Shown one piece after another: positions 1 through 8,676 of a stretch of DNA of 64,000 bases. Location: contig NZ_QPIW01000029.1 of the NCBI RefSeq assembly GCF_003339505.1, positions 24,615 to 88,614 on the forward strand. The letters are read 5' to 3'. Every line of letters begins with the position of its first letter. Position 1 is the stretch's first letter. Origin of the DNA: Runella aurantiaca (lineage in GTDB: Bacteria; Bacteroidota; Bacteroidia; Cytophagales; Spirosomataceae). The notes beneath the pieces were generated by a model. The model had not been told where the DNA came from. It ran no database searches and saw only the letters and a list, made by a program, of their open reading frames with translations. A program made the translations under genes and the position numbers.

Positions 1-427
1 TAAAGCGTTGCCCTTGTGCCGAAAGCAGCCGATTAGGATCTGGGTTGTAAATAGGGTTTTTAGGAAACGATTCTCCATCAACCGTAAACGCATCCCTGAA
101 GGCTCCTTCATTGATGTCGGTGTATCGATTTTCTTTCGGTTTACCTTCAACGGCACTCCCAAAAAAGGCTTTAAATCCATAATCTCGAAAATCGGTGACA
201 TCATCCCAAACGACTTTTTGAGCCTCAAAAAGTTTGAATAAATGCCGAAAAGGCTCATTGGACGCGCTGCTAGACAAATCAAATTTGCCAAGTTTTTGCG
301 TCGGGGTGTAGCCAGACGGATATCCACCTTCATCGGGCTCATAGATTACTTCTTTCGGAATTCCCTGACTGTGAGCCACTACCGCCATTAAATGAACCAG
401 CAGTAAAACGTAAATCTTTTTTTTCAT
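1..427 (-). CDS. Secreted protein of unknown function, 3' end cut by window edge
   Basis: Reading from an ATG at 425-427 the minus strand is open without a stop to base 1 (142 codons), so only the N-terminal part is present. It begins MKKKIYVLLLVHLMAVVAHS, a classical signal peptide, followed by a stretch rich in Gly, Pro and aromatic residues (EPDEGGYPSGYTPTQK). The start lies 5 bp after the stop of the ELWxxDGT-repeat gene on the same strand, so the two are probably co-transcribed. I do not recognise the family. The visible part resembles the mature start of an exported Bacteroidota protein, but no catalytic motif can be seen. Confidence 0.7.
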   Translation of the reverse strand, partial: MKKKIYVLLLVHLMAVVAHSQGIPKEVIYEPDEGGYPSGYTPTQKLGKFDLSSSASNEPFRHLFKLFEAQKVVWDDVTDFRDYGFKAFFGSAVEGKPKENRYTDINEGAFRDAFTVDGESFPKNPIYNPDPNRLLSAQGQRF

Positions 428-432
428 GATTA

Positions 433-2817
433 TTAAAATCGAATTCCCGTAAAAAGACCATTGTTTACCATCCAAAGCATTTGATCAAGGGCATTCACTT
501 CGCCATCCAAATTAGCGTCGCCGGGTAAATAGCGGGCAAACTGCCCATTTTGTTGTTGCCAAATGATAACGTCATTGGCATTTACCTCCCCTAGCTTTGT
601 TTTTTGTAAATCTCCCGCATACATCATGTAGCGATTATCAAAACGTTTCTGCCCAATGGATGATATTCCAGACGGGATGTACGATTGCTGAATGGTGAAA
701 TCATAAAAAAAGTGATCATAAATAAACAGCGCTGGCGTACCCGAAACAATGCCGACGTGGTTGCGGTGCTCAACCGCAACGTAGTAATTGGTGTAGTTTT
801 TTAACTTATCAGGGCATCCAGTCACCACACTCAAACCGTTTTTTTGTAATACTGCCGCTGCCTTAAAAACCGTTGTGGCGGGGTCGTTGGGACTGGTACG
901 CAGCGATACCAAAATCCAATCTGTGGCGTTGGCAGCGTAAGGAGCCGTCGTTTCGGTGCCAGTATAATTCCAAGGGGCGCCATAATAGGGCTGTCTCGCT
1001 GGAGTCGCCACACCTAAAGCATTAATGGGCGTTTGGCCCGGCAAAAGGCCTTTTTGGTTTAAGGAGGTTGTCATCTGTCCTATCCCTTTTTGATAGGGCC
1101 CTTCCAATAAAAGGTATAAGCTGCCCACACTCTCAGGGAAGGGAATGGTTCTAACGGTTACTTTGGCCGTACTTGTACAGCCTGATGCCATCTGCGCCGT
1201 AACATAAAAATCAGTAACATCCCCCGTAAGAACTATATTTTCGGGGTTATCCACAATGGGGGTCGTCATACTCCCTTGTCGCCATACCATCGAGACAAAG
1301 TCAGCGGAGTTGGTAACCATTTTAGGCAGAGAAAAAGGGCCTTTATGACAAATGGTAGTATCGGCCGTTACTAATTTAACCACTGCACAGGGTACTAATT
1401 TCCATATCTCCCCGCCAATTTTCCCATCATCAGCGGTAAAGTACACGGTATCGGCCACCGACATCATATTACTGACTCCACTGCTTGTACTCCCCACCCG
1501 TAGTTCTTTCAAAGCGGCAGTGCCCGCCTCTTTTCCGTCTGATTTCCAGAGCTCTTGGCCTTTCTCTCCGTCGTTTGCGGAGAAATACACGATTCCTTTT
1601 CCGTCCGTAAAAAACAGTGGATTGCTCGCGGAGGCTCCACCACCAATGGCAATTTTTTTCACCATCAACGTACCAGCCCCTGTTCCGTCCGACTTCCAAA
1701 ACTCACGCCCCGTTATCCCATTGATTGCCGAGAAATACAACGTGCCGCGTATATTACTCAGGTAATGTGGGTTAGAACCTAGATTCCCTGCTTGCATATC
1801 CGCCACCAATGCAGTCCCTGCGGCGGTACCGTCTGATTTCCAAAGCTCATAGCCGTTGGTTCCGTTATTGGCCGAAAAATACACGAGGCCGTTTAGTTCG
1901 GTCAAAAATTGGGGCATCGAGCTTTGGTTGCCACTCCAAATATCTTTGACCAGTGTCGTTCCCGAAGCGGTGCCGTTCGACTTCCAAAGTTCATAGCCAT
2001 TGGCCCCGTTGTCGGCCACAAAATACAGCGTACCATTTACGTTGGTAAGATACTGCGCTGAGCTGCTAGATGGCCCAGCATAAATATCCTTAATCAACGC
2101 TGTCCCCGCTTCGGTACCGTCAGTTTTCCAAAGTTCGTAGCCATTTGAACCGTCATCCGCCACAAAGTACAAAATGCCATTTACATTGGTCAACCCTTGG
2201 GGATTACTCCCTCCATTGCCCAGCAGAATGTCTTTTACCAATACGGTTCCCGCTTCAGTGCCGTCAGATTTCCAAAGTTCGCTCCCGTGAACAAGGTCAG
2301 TAGCCACAAAATACAGGACGCCGTTGACGTTCGTAAAACTTTCTGGCATACTACCCATACTGCCCGGATATATATCTTTTATGCGCACGGTTCCACTTGC
2401 AGAGCCATCTGATTTCCAAAGCTCATAACCAAAATTTGACTGGTCGGCGGCAAAATAGAGAAGGTTTCCCGCGCTGGTCAATCCATAGGCAGAATAAGGC
2501 AAATCGGTCACTTTTAGCGTTCCTTTAGCAGTACCATTTGACTTCCAAAGTCCAACGGTAGTACTGTTTTCTTTGGCCGTAAAAAACAGCGTGCCTTTGT
2601 GATTCACCAAAAAACGTGGATCACTGCTCAAGGTTGTCCCTGGGCGAATAGGATCAGTAAGGGAATTAATATCTTTGAGAAGAACGGGAGTCTGTGCATA
2701 CATCAAACCCGTAAGAAACAACAACCCGCCGCAGATAAAACAGCGCTTTGACAGCAGATGATTGACCGCGAAAGCCCAAAAATGGACGATTCTGTAGATA
2801 CACATTTTGATTGGCAT
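433..2817 (-). CDS. ELWxxDGT-repeat protein with C-terminal dockerin-like calcium-binding pair
   Basis: Large exported protein of about 794 residues. After a hydrophobic segment ending near MYAQ it carries eight repeats of about 47 residues, each containing a variant of ELWKSDGTxAGT and LYFxAxDGxxG, plus a degenerate ninth (GEIWKL). Such repeats are thought to fold as beta-propeller blades. A middle region with several Cys may be Ig-like. The last 50 residues contain two matching loops, GEVNANDVIIW and GEVNALDQMLW, the second preceded by PGDANLDG, which is the pattern of a dockerin-type Ca2+-binding pair. The reading frame can be extended to a TTG at 2853; I chose the ATG at 2815-2817, and ATG at 2805 is also possible. 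The unusually long region before the hydrophobic core makes the start uncertain. Substrate and role are unknown; it is probably cell-surface or secreted. Confidence 0.85.
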   Translation of the reverse strand: MPIKMCIYRIVHFWAFAVNHLLSKRCFICGGLLFLTGLMYAQTPVLLKDINSLTDPIRPGTTLSSDPRFLVNHKGTLFFTAKENSTTVGLWKSNGTAKGTLKVTDLPYSAYGLTSAGNLLYFAADQSNFGYELWKSDGSASGTVRIKDIYPGSMGSMPESFTNVNGVLYFVATDLVHGSELWKSDGTEAGTVLVKDILLGNGGSNPQGLTNVNGILYFVADDGSNGYELWKTDGTEAGTALIKDIYAGPSSSSAQYLTNVNGTLYFVADNGANGYELWKSNGTASGTTLVKDIWSGNQSSMPQFLTELNGLVYFSANNGTNGYELWKSDGTAAGTALVADMQAGNLGSNPHYLSNIRGTLYFSAINGITGREFWKSDGTGAGTLMVKKIAIGGGASASNPLFFTDGKGIVYFSANDGEKGQELWKSDGKEAGTAALKELRVGSTSSGVSNMMSVADTVYFTADDGKIGGEIWKLVPCAVVKLVTADTTICHKGPFSLPKMVTNSADFVSMVWRQGSMTTPIVDNPENIVLTGDVTDFYVTAQMASGCTSTAKVTVRTIPFPESVGSLYLLLEGPYQKGIGQMTTSLNQKGLLPGQTPINALGVATPARQPYYGAPWNYTGTETTAPYAANATDWILVSLRTSPNDPATTVFKAAAVLQKNGLSVVTGCPDKLKNYTNYYVAVEHRNHVGIVSGTPALFIYDHFFYDFTIQQSYIPSGISSIGQKRFDNRYMMYAGDLQKTKLGEVNANDVIIWQQQNGQFARYLPGDANLDGEVNALDQMLWMVNNGLFTGIRF

Positions 2818-2888
2818 CGAGTTTCTTGCGCTAACACTTGAATAAAGCCTCAAGCGTTAGAGCAAGAAAAATGCCAAAATGCGTTATA

Positions 2889-3986
2889 TCAACGGGTTTC
2901 AAAAAAAAGCCACTCAATGGCCTTGGGGAATTCTTTCCCCCATCGGGTTTCATTATGCTCTCCTTTGGGGTCTACTGAGAGTTTTAATTGCAGGCGCTCT
3001 GGCGACCATCCTTGCCGCTCTACAGCCTCTTTGAGACGTTCTGTGCTTTGAATCATGTATCGCCCTTCTTTACCTCCTGCGTATACATATATCTTCGTTT
3101 CCATCGGATTGAAAAACTCAATGGCGTCGAAGTATATTTTTTCAGAAACCCACAAAGACGGCGAAAAAATCATTAAACGGCCGAGTACTTCGGGGTACAT
3201 CAAACCCGCATAGATACTTATCAGCCCACCCATGGAGCTTCCTCCCACACCCGTATGCTGGCGCTCAGGACGGGTCCGGTAGTGCTTGTCAATGTACGGC
3301 TTTAACGTACGTACGATAAAATTGGCGTATTTTTTTCCAGAGCCTTTCCCAAATTTAGGATTGGCATAGGGCGCAAATTCGTGCAAACGGTCTTCGTCGG
3401 CATGGTCTATGGCTACAATAATCACGCTTTCTTTGCCCTGGGCAGCCAGAATAGCCATCTTTTTGTCGATTTCCCAATTTCCATACACCGAGCCATCTTC
3501 AAACAGGTTTTGACCGTCCTGAAGGTAGATTACAGGATAACATTTTTCGGAAGTATAATAATCGTGGGGAAGTAAAATACGAATACGACGCGTGCGTCCC
3601 AATTGTGGCATTTCAAATTGTTCAGCAACCGTTTCTACGGTCGGAATCAGGAGCGGGTCAAAAGACCGACCATCTTTACGCCAGTGGGGTACAAAATCTT
3701 TTTGGGACTTTGTTTTTGCGCGAACTCTGCGATTTTGAGGAGCTTCTCCAAAAGAATCAAGCTCTACTTGATCCCATCCCCCACGGGTGTATTTATATTC
3801 GAGTGGTTTATCAAACAAAAAATCAGACGGAAATTGAAATCTATACTTACCCGGCTCTACTTTTTGCATTCTAAATCGCTCAATGTCGGGAAACCATTCA
3901 CAAAAATTTCCGGCAATGTATACAGGCCGCTCGTCGTCAACGGCAGTCGTCAACTCCAGCGCCAAAGACGCATAACTATTACTCAT
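2889..3986 (-). CDS. Esterase of the Fes/esterase-D type with N-terminal glycogen-binding-like domain
   Basis: Alpha/beta hydrolase of about 365 residues. The N-terminal ~100 residues (VYIAGNFCEWFPD ... GKYRFQF) resemble the Ig-like E-set/CBM48 domain found in front of enterochelin-esterase-type enzymes. The C-terminal domain has the oxyanion region YLQDGQNLFED, the nucleophile elbow GGSSMGGL and a late His in the segment GEHNETRWG, which together form the expected Ser-Asp/Glu-His machinery. Such enzymes hydrolyse ester bonds in siderophores, acyl sugars or xylan side chains; the substrate here is not evident. No signal peptide is seen with the chosen start. The ATG at 3984-3986 has an AAGGAA ribosome-binding site; an upstream in-frame start at 4043 gives an unrelated N-terminal extension and was rejected. 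Confidence 0.8.
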   Translation of the reverse strand: MSNSYASLALELTTAVDDERPVYIAGNFCEWFPDIERFRMQKVEPGKYRFQFPSDFLFDKPLEYKYTRGGWDQVELDSFGEAPQNRRVRAKTKSQKDFVPHWRKDGRSFDPLLIPTVETVAEQFEMPQLGRTRRIRILLPHDYYTSEKCYPVIYLQDGQNLFEDGSVYGNWEIDKKMAILAAQGKESVIIVAIDHADEDRLHEFAPYANPKFGKGSGKKYANFIVRTLKPYIDKHYRTRPERQHTGVGGSSMGGLISIYAGLMYPEVLGRLMIFSPSLWVSEKIYFDAIEFFNPMETKIYVYAGGKEGRYMIQSTERLKEAVERQGWSPERLQLKLSVDPKGEHNETRWGKEFPKAIEWLFFETR

Positions 3987-4082
3987 CACTTTTCCTTCAT
4001 AAGTTAGTGTCACATCAACACATACAAAGGTACTAAGGTTCAATGAAATCTTTAAAAAACTGACAATTCATTCTTCGTTTTT

Positions 4083-4469
4083 TTATTTTTCTGAAGATTG
4101 TCGGTACCAATAACGGATGACTACTTTTTGCAATTCTCTCTTTATGATTAACTCCGCCAAAGGGTGCAGGTTGGACGCCAAACGCTCCGGAATGTGCTTT
4201 TTTAGTTGTTTTTCGGTTAAATCAACCCGATTTAAGACATTTTTCAGCGTTCCCCCCTTGGCCAAATGCGCATCCAGGGCCTTCACGAGTGTTTCACACA
4301 GCCCTTCAAAAGAGCAATTTACCAAAGACTCGGACGATAAGGGTATTTGTGCCGTCTGAAAATCTTTTGTTATTTGAAGAAGCAAATCCCGCAGCAAATC
4401 AGGCATATTTAAATACGCTTGAATGGCTTCATTTGTGTTGAGAATCAAATCATCCGATGGTTGTTCCAT
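4083..4469 (-). CDS. Small hypothetical protein
   Basis: 128-residue acidic, Leu-rich, probably all-helical cytoplasmic protein starting MEQPSDDLILNTNEAIQAYL and ending RYWYRQSSEK. No signal peptide, membrane segment or recognisable catalytic motif. It lies upstream of the esterase on the same strand with a gap of about 100 bp and is divergent from the transglutaminase-like gene at 4595. Codon use is like its neighbours, and the frame is well closed, so it is likely a real gene. I do not recognise the family and assign no function. Confidence 0.6.
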   Translation of the reverse strand: MEQPSDDLILNTNEAIQAYLNMPDLLRDLLLQITKDFQTAQIPLSSESLVNCSFEGLCETLVKALDAHLAKGGTLKNVLNRVDLTEKQLKKHIPERLASNLHPLAELIIKRELQKVVIRYWYRQSSEK

Positions 4470-4594
4470 AAAATGTAATTAAGTGTTATGCTCTAAAACA
4501 AGAAAAAGCCATTTGTGCCGCAACGTTTCACAAAATAAAACTTTTCCCGGCAACCTTCCGTTATTTATACGCCACATAAATCATTTTCTAAGTT

Positions 4595-6556
4595 ATGCCT
4601 TATCCGTTTTTGCCCCACAAAACCGTCGGACTCACCCGCTTCACCCTCACAACATTGTCCTTTATATTTCTCTCGTTTACTATTATTTGGGCACAACCCA
4701 AAGTAAACGTAGCCCAACTGAAGGCTAAGTTTCCGAATGAAGAAATGGCGTATCTCAACCGCTCCGAACAGGTAACGGTAGATTTGGTTAATGGGGCGTT
4801 GCAAATCGACGTTTTGCATCAAGAAGACCGCGTGTTTTTGGATGAACGCGCCAGCGTTTGGGCCGACGAGCGTATTTATTTTTCGGACGCGTTTCAGGAA
4901 ATTAAGGATTTAGAGGCCATTTCCTACGTTCCCGAAAAAGCAGGATTTAAACGTACACCCGTTACCGACTTCAAAACCGAACGCCCCAGCCCAGGAGGAG
5001 GGATATTTTTTGACGATATGCAAGTTAAAAAGTTCACGTTTCCGGGGGCAAAACAGGGAGGCATCGGCACTGTATCTTACCGTGAGCACATCAAAAATCC
5101 GTACATGCTTTCGGGGTTTGTATTTGGCAACTATGTGCCCGTCATCAACAGCGATTTTTCAGTTACGTTTCCTGCGTCGGTTAAAATATCCTACAAAACC
5201 TACGGCGATATGAAGGGGATTACGTTTAAACAAACCACCCTAAACGGCAAAACAACCTACGCTTGGAAAGCCCAAAACCTGAAAACTTCACCCCTCGAAA
5301 CCGAATCTCTTTCGCTGCGTTATTATGTACCACAGGTGCTTTTATTCATCGAAAGTTATACCATCGACGGCAAAACCACGGAGGTATTGGGAAATGTACA
5401 AAAGCTGTTTAATTACTATAAAAGCTTGGTCAAAGACCTCAACAAACAACCTAACGCTCCTTTGCAGGCCCTCACCGACTCTCTGACGAGGGGCAAAACC
5501 GAAGAGGAAAAAATCAAGTCGGTTTATTATTGGGTACAAGACCACATCAAATACATTGCTTTTGAAGAAGGCTTGGGCGGCTTTATTCCCCGTCAAGCGG
5601 CTGACGTTTGGCAAAAACGCTACGGAGATTGTAAAGACATGGCCAGTCTGACCTCTACGATGCTCAAGTTGGCGGGCATTCCCGCACATCTGGTTTGGAT
5701 TGGCACGCGGGATATTCCGTATCGTTATGTGGAAAACCCCTCGATGAGTGTTGATAACCACATGATTGCGGCCGTTAAGCGCGATGGTAAATGGCAGTTT
5801 TTAGATGCTACCGACGACCGCATTGATTTTGGTCTACCTACTTCTCACATTCAGGGAAAAGAAGCAATGATTATGACCTCTGAAGACAAATATGAAATCG
5901 TAACCGTGCCTATTGTTCCAGCCTCTCAAAATTTCCGGCGGGATTCCATGATTCTTTCGCTCGATGGCAAGACGTTGAAAGGCCAAGGCACGTTGATGTT
6001 TGAAGGTTTGTGGAAAACATCCGTAAAATCGGCGATTCAATACCGTTCGGAACCGCAACGGGATGAGTACTACAAAAATATTCTCAGTCGCGGCTCCAAT
6101 AAGTCCACGCTTGAGAAACGGACGGTTTCGGGCATCAATCAGCGGGATGTTCCTGTGCAGTTTGACTACACGTTTCGGGTCCCCGACTACGTGCAGGAAG
6201 CCGCGGGCGAGTTGTTTATCAACCCCCACTTAATACGTACCTGGGCGGATAAACGCATGGAAGATACGCGTAAAAATGACTGGAAACACGAATTTGCGCA
6301 TACGCAAGAAACCGTCGAAATCTTACCGATTCCCGCAGGATATGAGGTTTCTTACTTGCCCGAAAACAGGTCGTTTGCCAATCCTGATTTTGGATTTTCG
6401 CTTAGCTACGAACAGAAAAATGGACAAATCACTATTCGTAGTAAACTAACACTCAACACATTACTTGTAAAGAAAACGAGTTTTTCTGAATGGAATAAAA
6501 TGATAGAAGCGCTGAATGAAGCGTATAGCGAAGTGATTTCGTTGAAGAAAAAATAA
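4595..6556 (+). CDS. Exported DUF3857 / transglutaminase-like protein
   Basis: 653-residue protein with a signal peptide (hydrophobic stretch ending FTIIWAQ), a DUF3857 beta-sandwich region (about residues 60-240) and a transglutaminase-like core (about 290-430). The core shows the catalytic Cys in RYGDCKDMASL, the His in VDNHMIAAV and the Asp in FLDATDD, the standard Cys-His-Asp order. A third, C-terminal DUF3858-like region follows. Proteins with this layout are common in Bacteroidota and act in the periplasm or at the surface; their physiological substrates are mostly unknown, and protease or amidase activity is as likely as true cross-linking. The gene ends at a bidirectional hairpin shared with ygiQ. 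Confidence 0.85.
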   Translation: MPYPFLPHKTVGLTRFTLTTLSFIFLSFTIIWAQPKVNVAQLKAKFPNEEMAYLNRSEQVTVDLVNGALQIDVLHQEDRVFLDERASVWADERIYFSDAFQEIKDLEAISYVPEKAGFKRTPVTDFKTERPSPGGGIFFDDMQVKKFTFPGAKQGGIGTVSYREHIKNPYMLSGFVFGNYVPVINSDFSVTFPASVKISYKTYGDMKGITFKQTTLNGKTTYAWKAQNLKTSPLETESLSLRYYVPQVLLFIESYTIDGKTTEVLGNVQKLFNYYKSLVKDLNKQPNAPLQALTDSLTRGKTEEEKIKSVYYWVQDHIKYIAFEEGLGGFIPRQAADVWQKRYGDCKDMASLTSTMLKLAGIPAHLVWIGTRDIPYRYVENPSMSVDNHMIAAVKRDGKWQFLDATDDRIDFGLPTSHIQGKEAMIMTSEDKYEIVTVPIVPASQNFRRDSMILSLDGKTLKGQGTLMFEGLWKTSVKSAIQYRSEPQRDEYYKNILSRGSNKSTLEKRTVSGINQRDVPVQFDYTFRVPDYVQEAAGELFINPHLIRTWADKRMEDTRKNDWKHEFAHTQETVEILPIPAGYEVSYLPENRSFANPDFGFSLSYEQKNGQITIRSKLTLNTLLVKKTSFSEWNKMIEALNEAYSEVISLKKK

Positions 6557-6558
6557 AA

Positions 6559-6592
6559 AAGGCTTCCCAAGTTTCAGAAATTTGGGAAGCCT
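6559..6592. terminator. Bidirectional intrinsic terminator
   Basis: An 11-bp perfect stem (AGGCTTCCCAA at 6560-6570 with its complement at 6582-6592) around an 11-nt loop lies between the convergent stops of the transglutaminase-like gene and ygiQ. A-rich sequence on one side and TTT/T-rich on the other allow it to work in both directions. Confidence 0.75.
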
Positions 6593-6601
6593 AAAAATGA
6601 C

Positions 6602-8482
6602 TTATCGCTTTTTACCCATTTTCTTCTCCACCCGCGTTTCCTGCTTTTTGGGATTGCTCAAAAGTCGGTCGGCCAAATCAGGGCGTTTCAGTTTGTTTAA
6701 TCGGCTTCGAATCAGGCTTCTAAACTCTGGCTTGTACCAGAAGAAATAGCGATTTTGGTCCAATTTTTCTTCTTTGGTTTTGGCCGTAAAGACGGGCTTC
6801 AACGTATAGGGATGAACGCCCGAATAGTAAATCACTTCCGCCACGGTCATGGGCGTGGGCGTAAAATCCTGCACCTGCTCCAGCCGGAAGCCAAGGTCTT
6901 TGGTTTCGGCCGCCAAATTGGCCATATCTGCTTCTTCGCAACCGGGGTGAGAAGAAATAAAATACGGAATCAGCGGTTGGTTCAGGTTATGTTTGTCGGA
7001 AATCTTATCGTATTTCTGTTTAAACAATTTAAAATACTTAAACGATGGCTTACGCATTACGCGCAGCGTATCGTCAGAGGTGTGTTCGGGCGCTACTTTC
7101 AACCGGCCCGACACGTGGCGCGTAATGAGTTGCTCCATGTATTCGTCGTGGTTATTGTCTTTGTTGTTTTTGTTGAAATCATCCACCAACAAATCGTAAC
7201 GAATTCCCGACCCTACAAACGCCTTTTTCACTTTCGGGTGCGCATCTACTTTTTTATATAACTCCGTAATTGGCTTATGGGAGGTATCCAAATTTGAACA
7301 AATTACAGGGTGAATACAACTCGGACTCGTGCAACGCGCGCAAATGGCCTCGTCTTTGCCTTTCATGCGGTACATATTGGCCGACGGCCCGCCCAAATCG
7401 GAGATATAACCCTTAAATTCAGGGTGTTTTGTTACCTCCTCCACTTCTTTCATGATTGACTTCTCGCTCCGCGATGCAATAAATTTTCCCTGATGCGCCG
7501 AAATGGTGCAGAAACTACACCCGCCAAAACAGCCCCGATGCATGTTGATGGAAAACTTAATCATTTCGTAGGCAGGAATCGTGCCGCGCGTTTTGTACTT
7601 GGGGTGCGGCAAACGCGTATAGGGCAAGTCAAACGATGCATCAATCTCTTTTTCGTCCATGATTTTGAACGGCGGATTGATAACCAATGTTTGGTTGCCC
7701 ACTTTCTGGATGATTCGATTGGCCTCCCATTTATTGGATTCAACCTCTACAATCTTGAAGTTGGCGGCATACTTGATTTTATCCTGTAAACATACTTCAT
7801 GACTCGCCAGCTCAACCGTTTCCCAGCCTTTGTCGCTTGGCAACTCTGCTTCTGAGTCTTGCAAGTAGGCGATTTGGTTCACGTTGCGAATGGTATTCAA
7901 CGGAACTCCTTCGCGCACCAACTTCAACAGCTCGCGCAGGGGCTGCTCGCCCATGCCATACACCAGCAAATCGGCTTTGGAATCGGCCAAAATGGTGGGC
8001 ATCAATTGGTCTTTCCAATAATCATAGTGCGTTACACGGCGCAATGACGCCTCAATCCCCCCAATCAGTACTGGCACATCGGGATAGAGTTCTTTTAATA
8101 TATTTGAATACACCGTGGTAGCATAGTCAGGACGAAAACCCGCCTCGCCGCCCGGCGTGTACGAGTCGTTGGAGCGCAGGCGTTTGTTGGCCGTGTAGTG
8201 ATTCACCATCGAATCCATGCAGCCCGCCGTAACGCCAAAAAAGTATTTGGGTCGGCCGAATTTTTTAAAATCCCGTAAATCGTCTTTCCAGTTGGGTTGG
8301 GCTACCACCGCCACCTTGAAGCCTTCGCTTTCCATGATACGGCCAATGACAGCCGTACCAAAGGCAGGATGATCTACGTAGGCATCCCCCGAAACCAACA
8401 CAACATCCACTTCGTCCCAGCCTCTTTTTTCAACCTCTTTCTTCGTCAGGGGCAACCAGTCGGTGATGGGTCTTTCTATCAT
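6602..8482 (-). CDS. ygiQ: YgiQ family radical SAM protein
   Basis: About 626 residues, full length for the YgiQ family. The N-terminal part has the family segment DVVLVSGDAYVDHPAFG, and the radical SAM cluster motif is CFGGCSFC (Cx3Cx2C) in the context MHRGCFGGCSFC, followed by an SAM-binding region and the C-terminal DUF3362 part ending in a Lys/Arg-rich tail. It should bind a [4Fe-4S] cluster and SAM in the cytoplasm; the reaction is not established for this family. ATG at 8480-8482 starts the conserved sequence MIERPITDWLPLT; the longer frame to 8536 adds a basic, unconserved leader. It is downstream of the DEAD-box helicase but separated by a terminator-like hairpin. Confidence 0.9.
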   Translation of the reverse strand: MIERPITDWLPLTKKEVEKRGWDEVDVVLVSGDAYVDHPAFGTAVIGRIMESEGFKVAVVAQPNWKDDLRDFKKFGRPKYFFGVTAGCMDSMVNHYTANKRLRSNDSYTPGGEAGFRPDYATTVYSNILKELYPDVPVLIGGIEASLRRVTHYDYWKDQLMPTILADSKADLLVYGMGEQPLRELLKLVREGVPLNTIRNVNQIAYLQDSEAELPSDKGWETVELASHEVCLQDKIKYAANFKIVEVESNKWEANRIIQKVGNQTLVINPPFKIMDEKEIDASFDLPYTRLPHPKYKTRGTIPAYEMIKFSINMHRGCFGGCSFCTISAHQGKFIASRSEKSIMKEVEEVTKHPEFKGYISDLGGPSANMYRMKGKDEAICARCTSPSCIHPVICSNLDTSHKPITELYKKVDAHPKVKKAFVGSGIRYDLLVDDFNKNNKDNNHDEYMEQLITRHVSGRLKVAPEHTSDDTLRVMRKPSFKYFKLFKQKYDKISDKHNLNQPLIPYFISSHPGCEEADMANLAAETKDLGFRLEQVQDFTPTPMTVAEVIYYSGVHPYTLKPVFTAKTKEEKLDQNRYFFWYKPEFRSLIRSRLNKLKRPDLADRLLSNPKKQETRVEKKMGKKR

Positions 8483-8579
8483 ACAACGTTTCTTTTTCTT
8501 GCGGAATGTAAATTGGCGTGCAAAAGTTTCACGCATTTATTCAACCAAAGTTATACTGAAATAGTTTTGGTCTTTATTA

Positions 8580-8637
8580 AATACAAAAACAGTTCACAAT
8601 CAACAGATAAGGTACTTATACTGTGAATTGTGAACTG
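8580..8637 (-). terminator. Terminator-like hairpin after the DEAD-box helicase
   Basis: Inverted repeat CAGTTCACAAT (8590-8600) with its complement at 8627-8637; on the minus strand it is followed by TTTTTG. The stem is AT-rich but 11 bp long, and it sits 40 bp past the helicase stop and about 100 bp before the ygiQ start. Confidence 0.5.
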
Positions 8638-8676
8638 CAAATGATTGAAAGGCAGCGCTTAACACCGCCCCTGCGG

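Noticed and set aside
900..2600. Regular DNA repeats of about 140 bp that could look like a repeat array or CRISPR
   Set aside because: They are coding repeats of the ELWxxDGT protein, in frame and with variable DNA; no spacers or cas genes.
6755..7261. 168-residue plus-strand frame
   Set aside because: Antisense to ygiQ; no independent signal.
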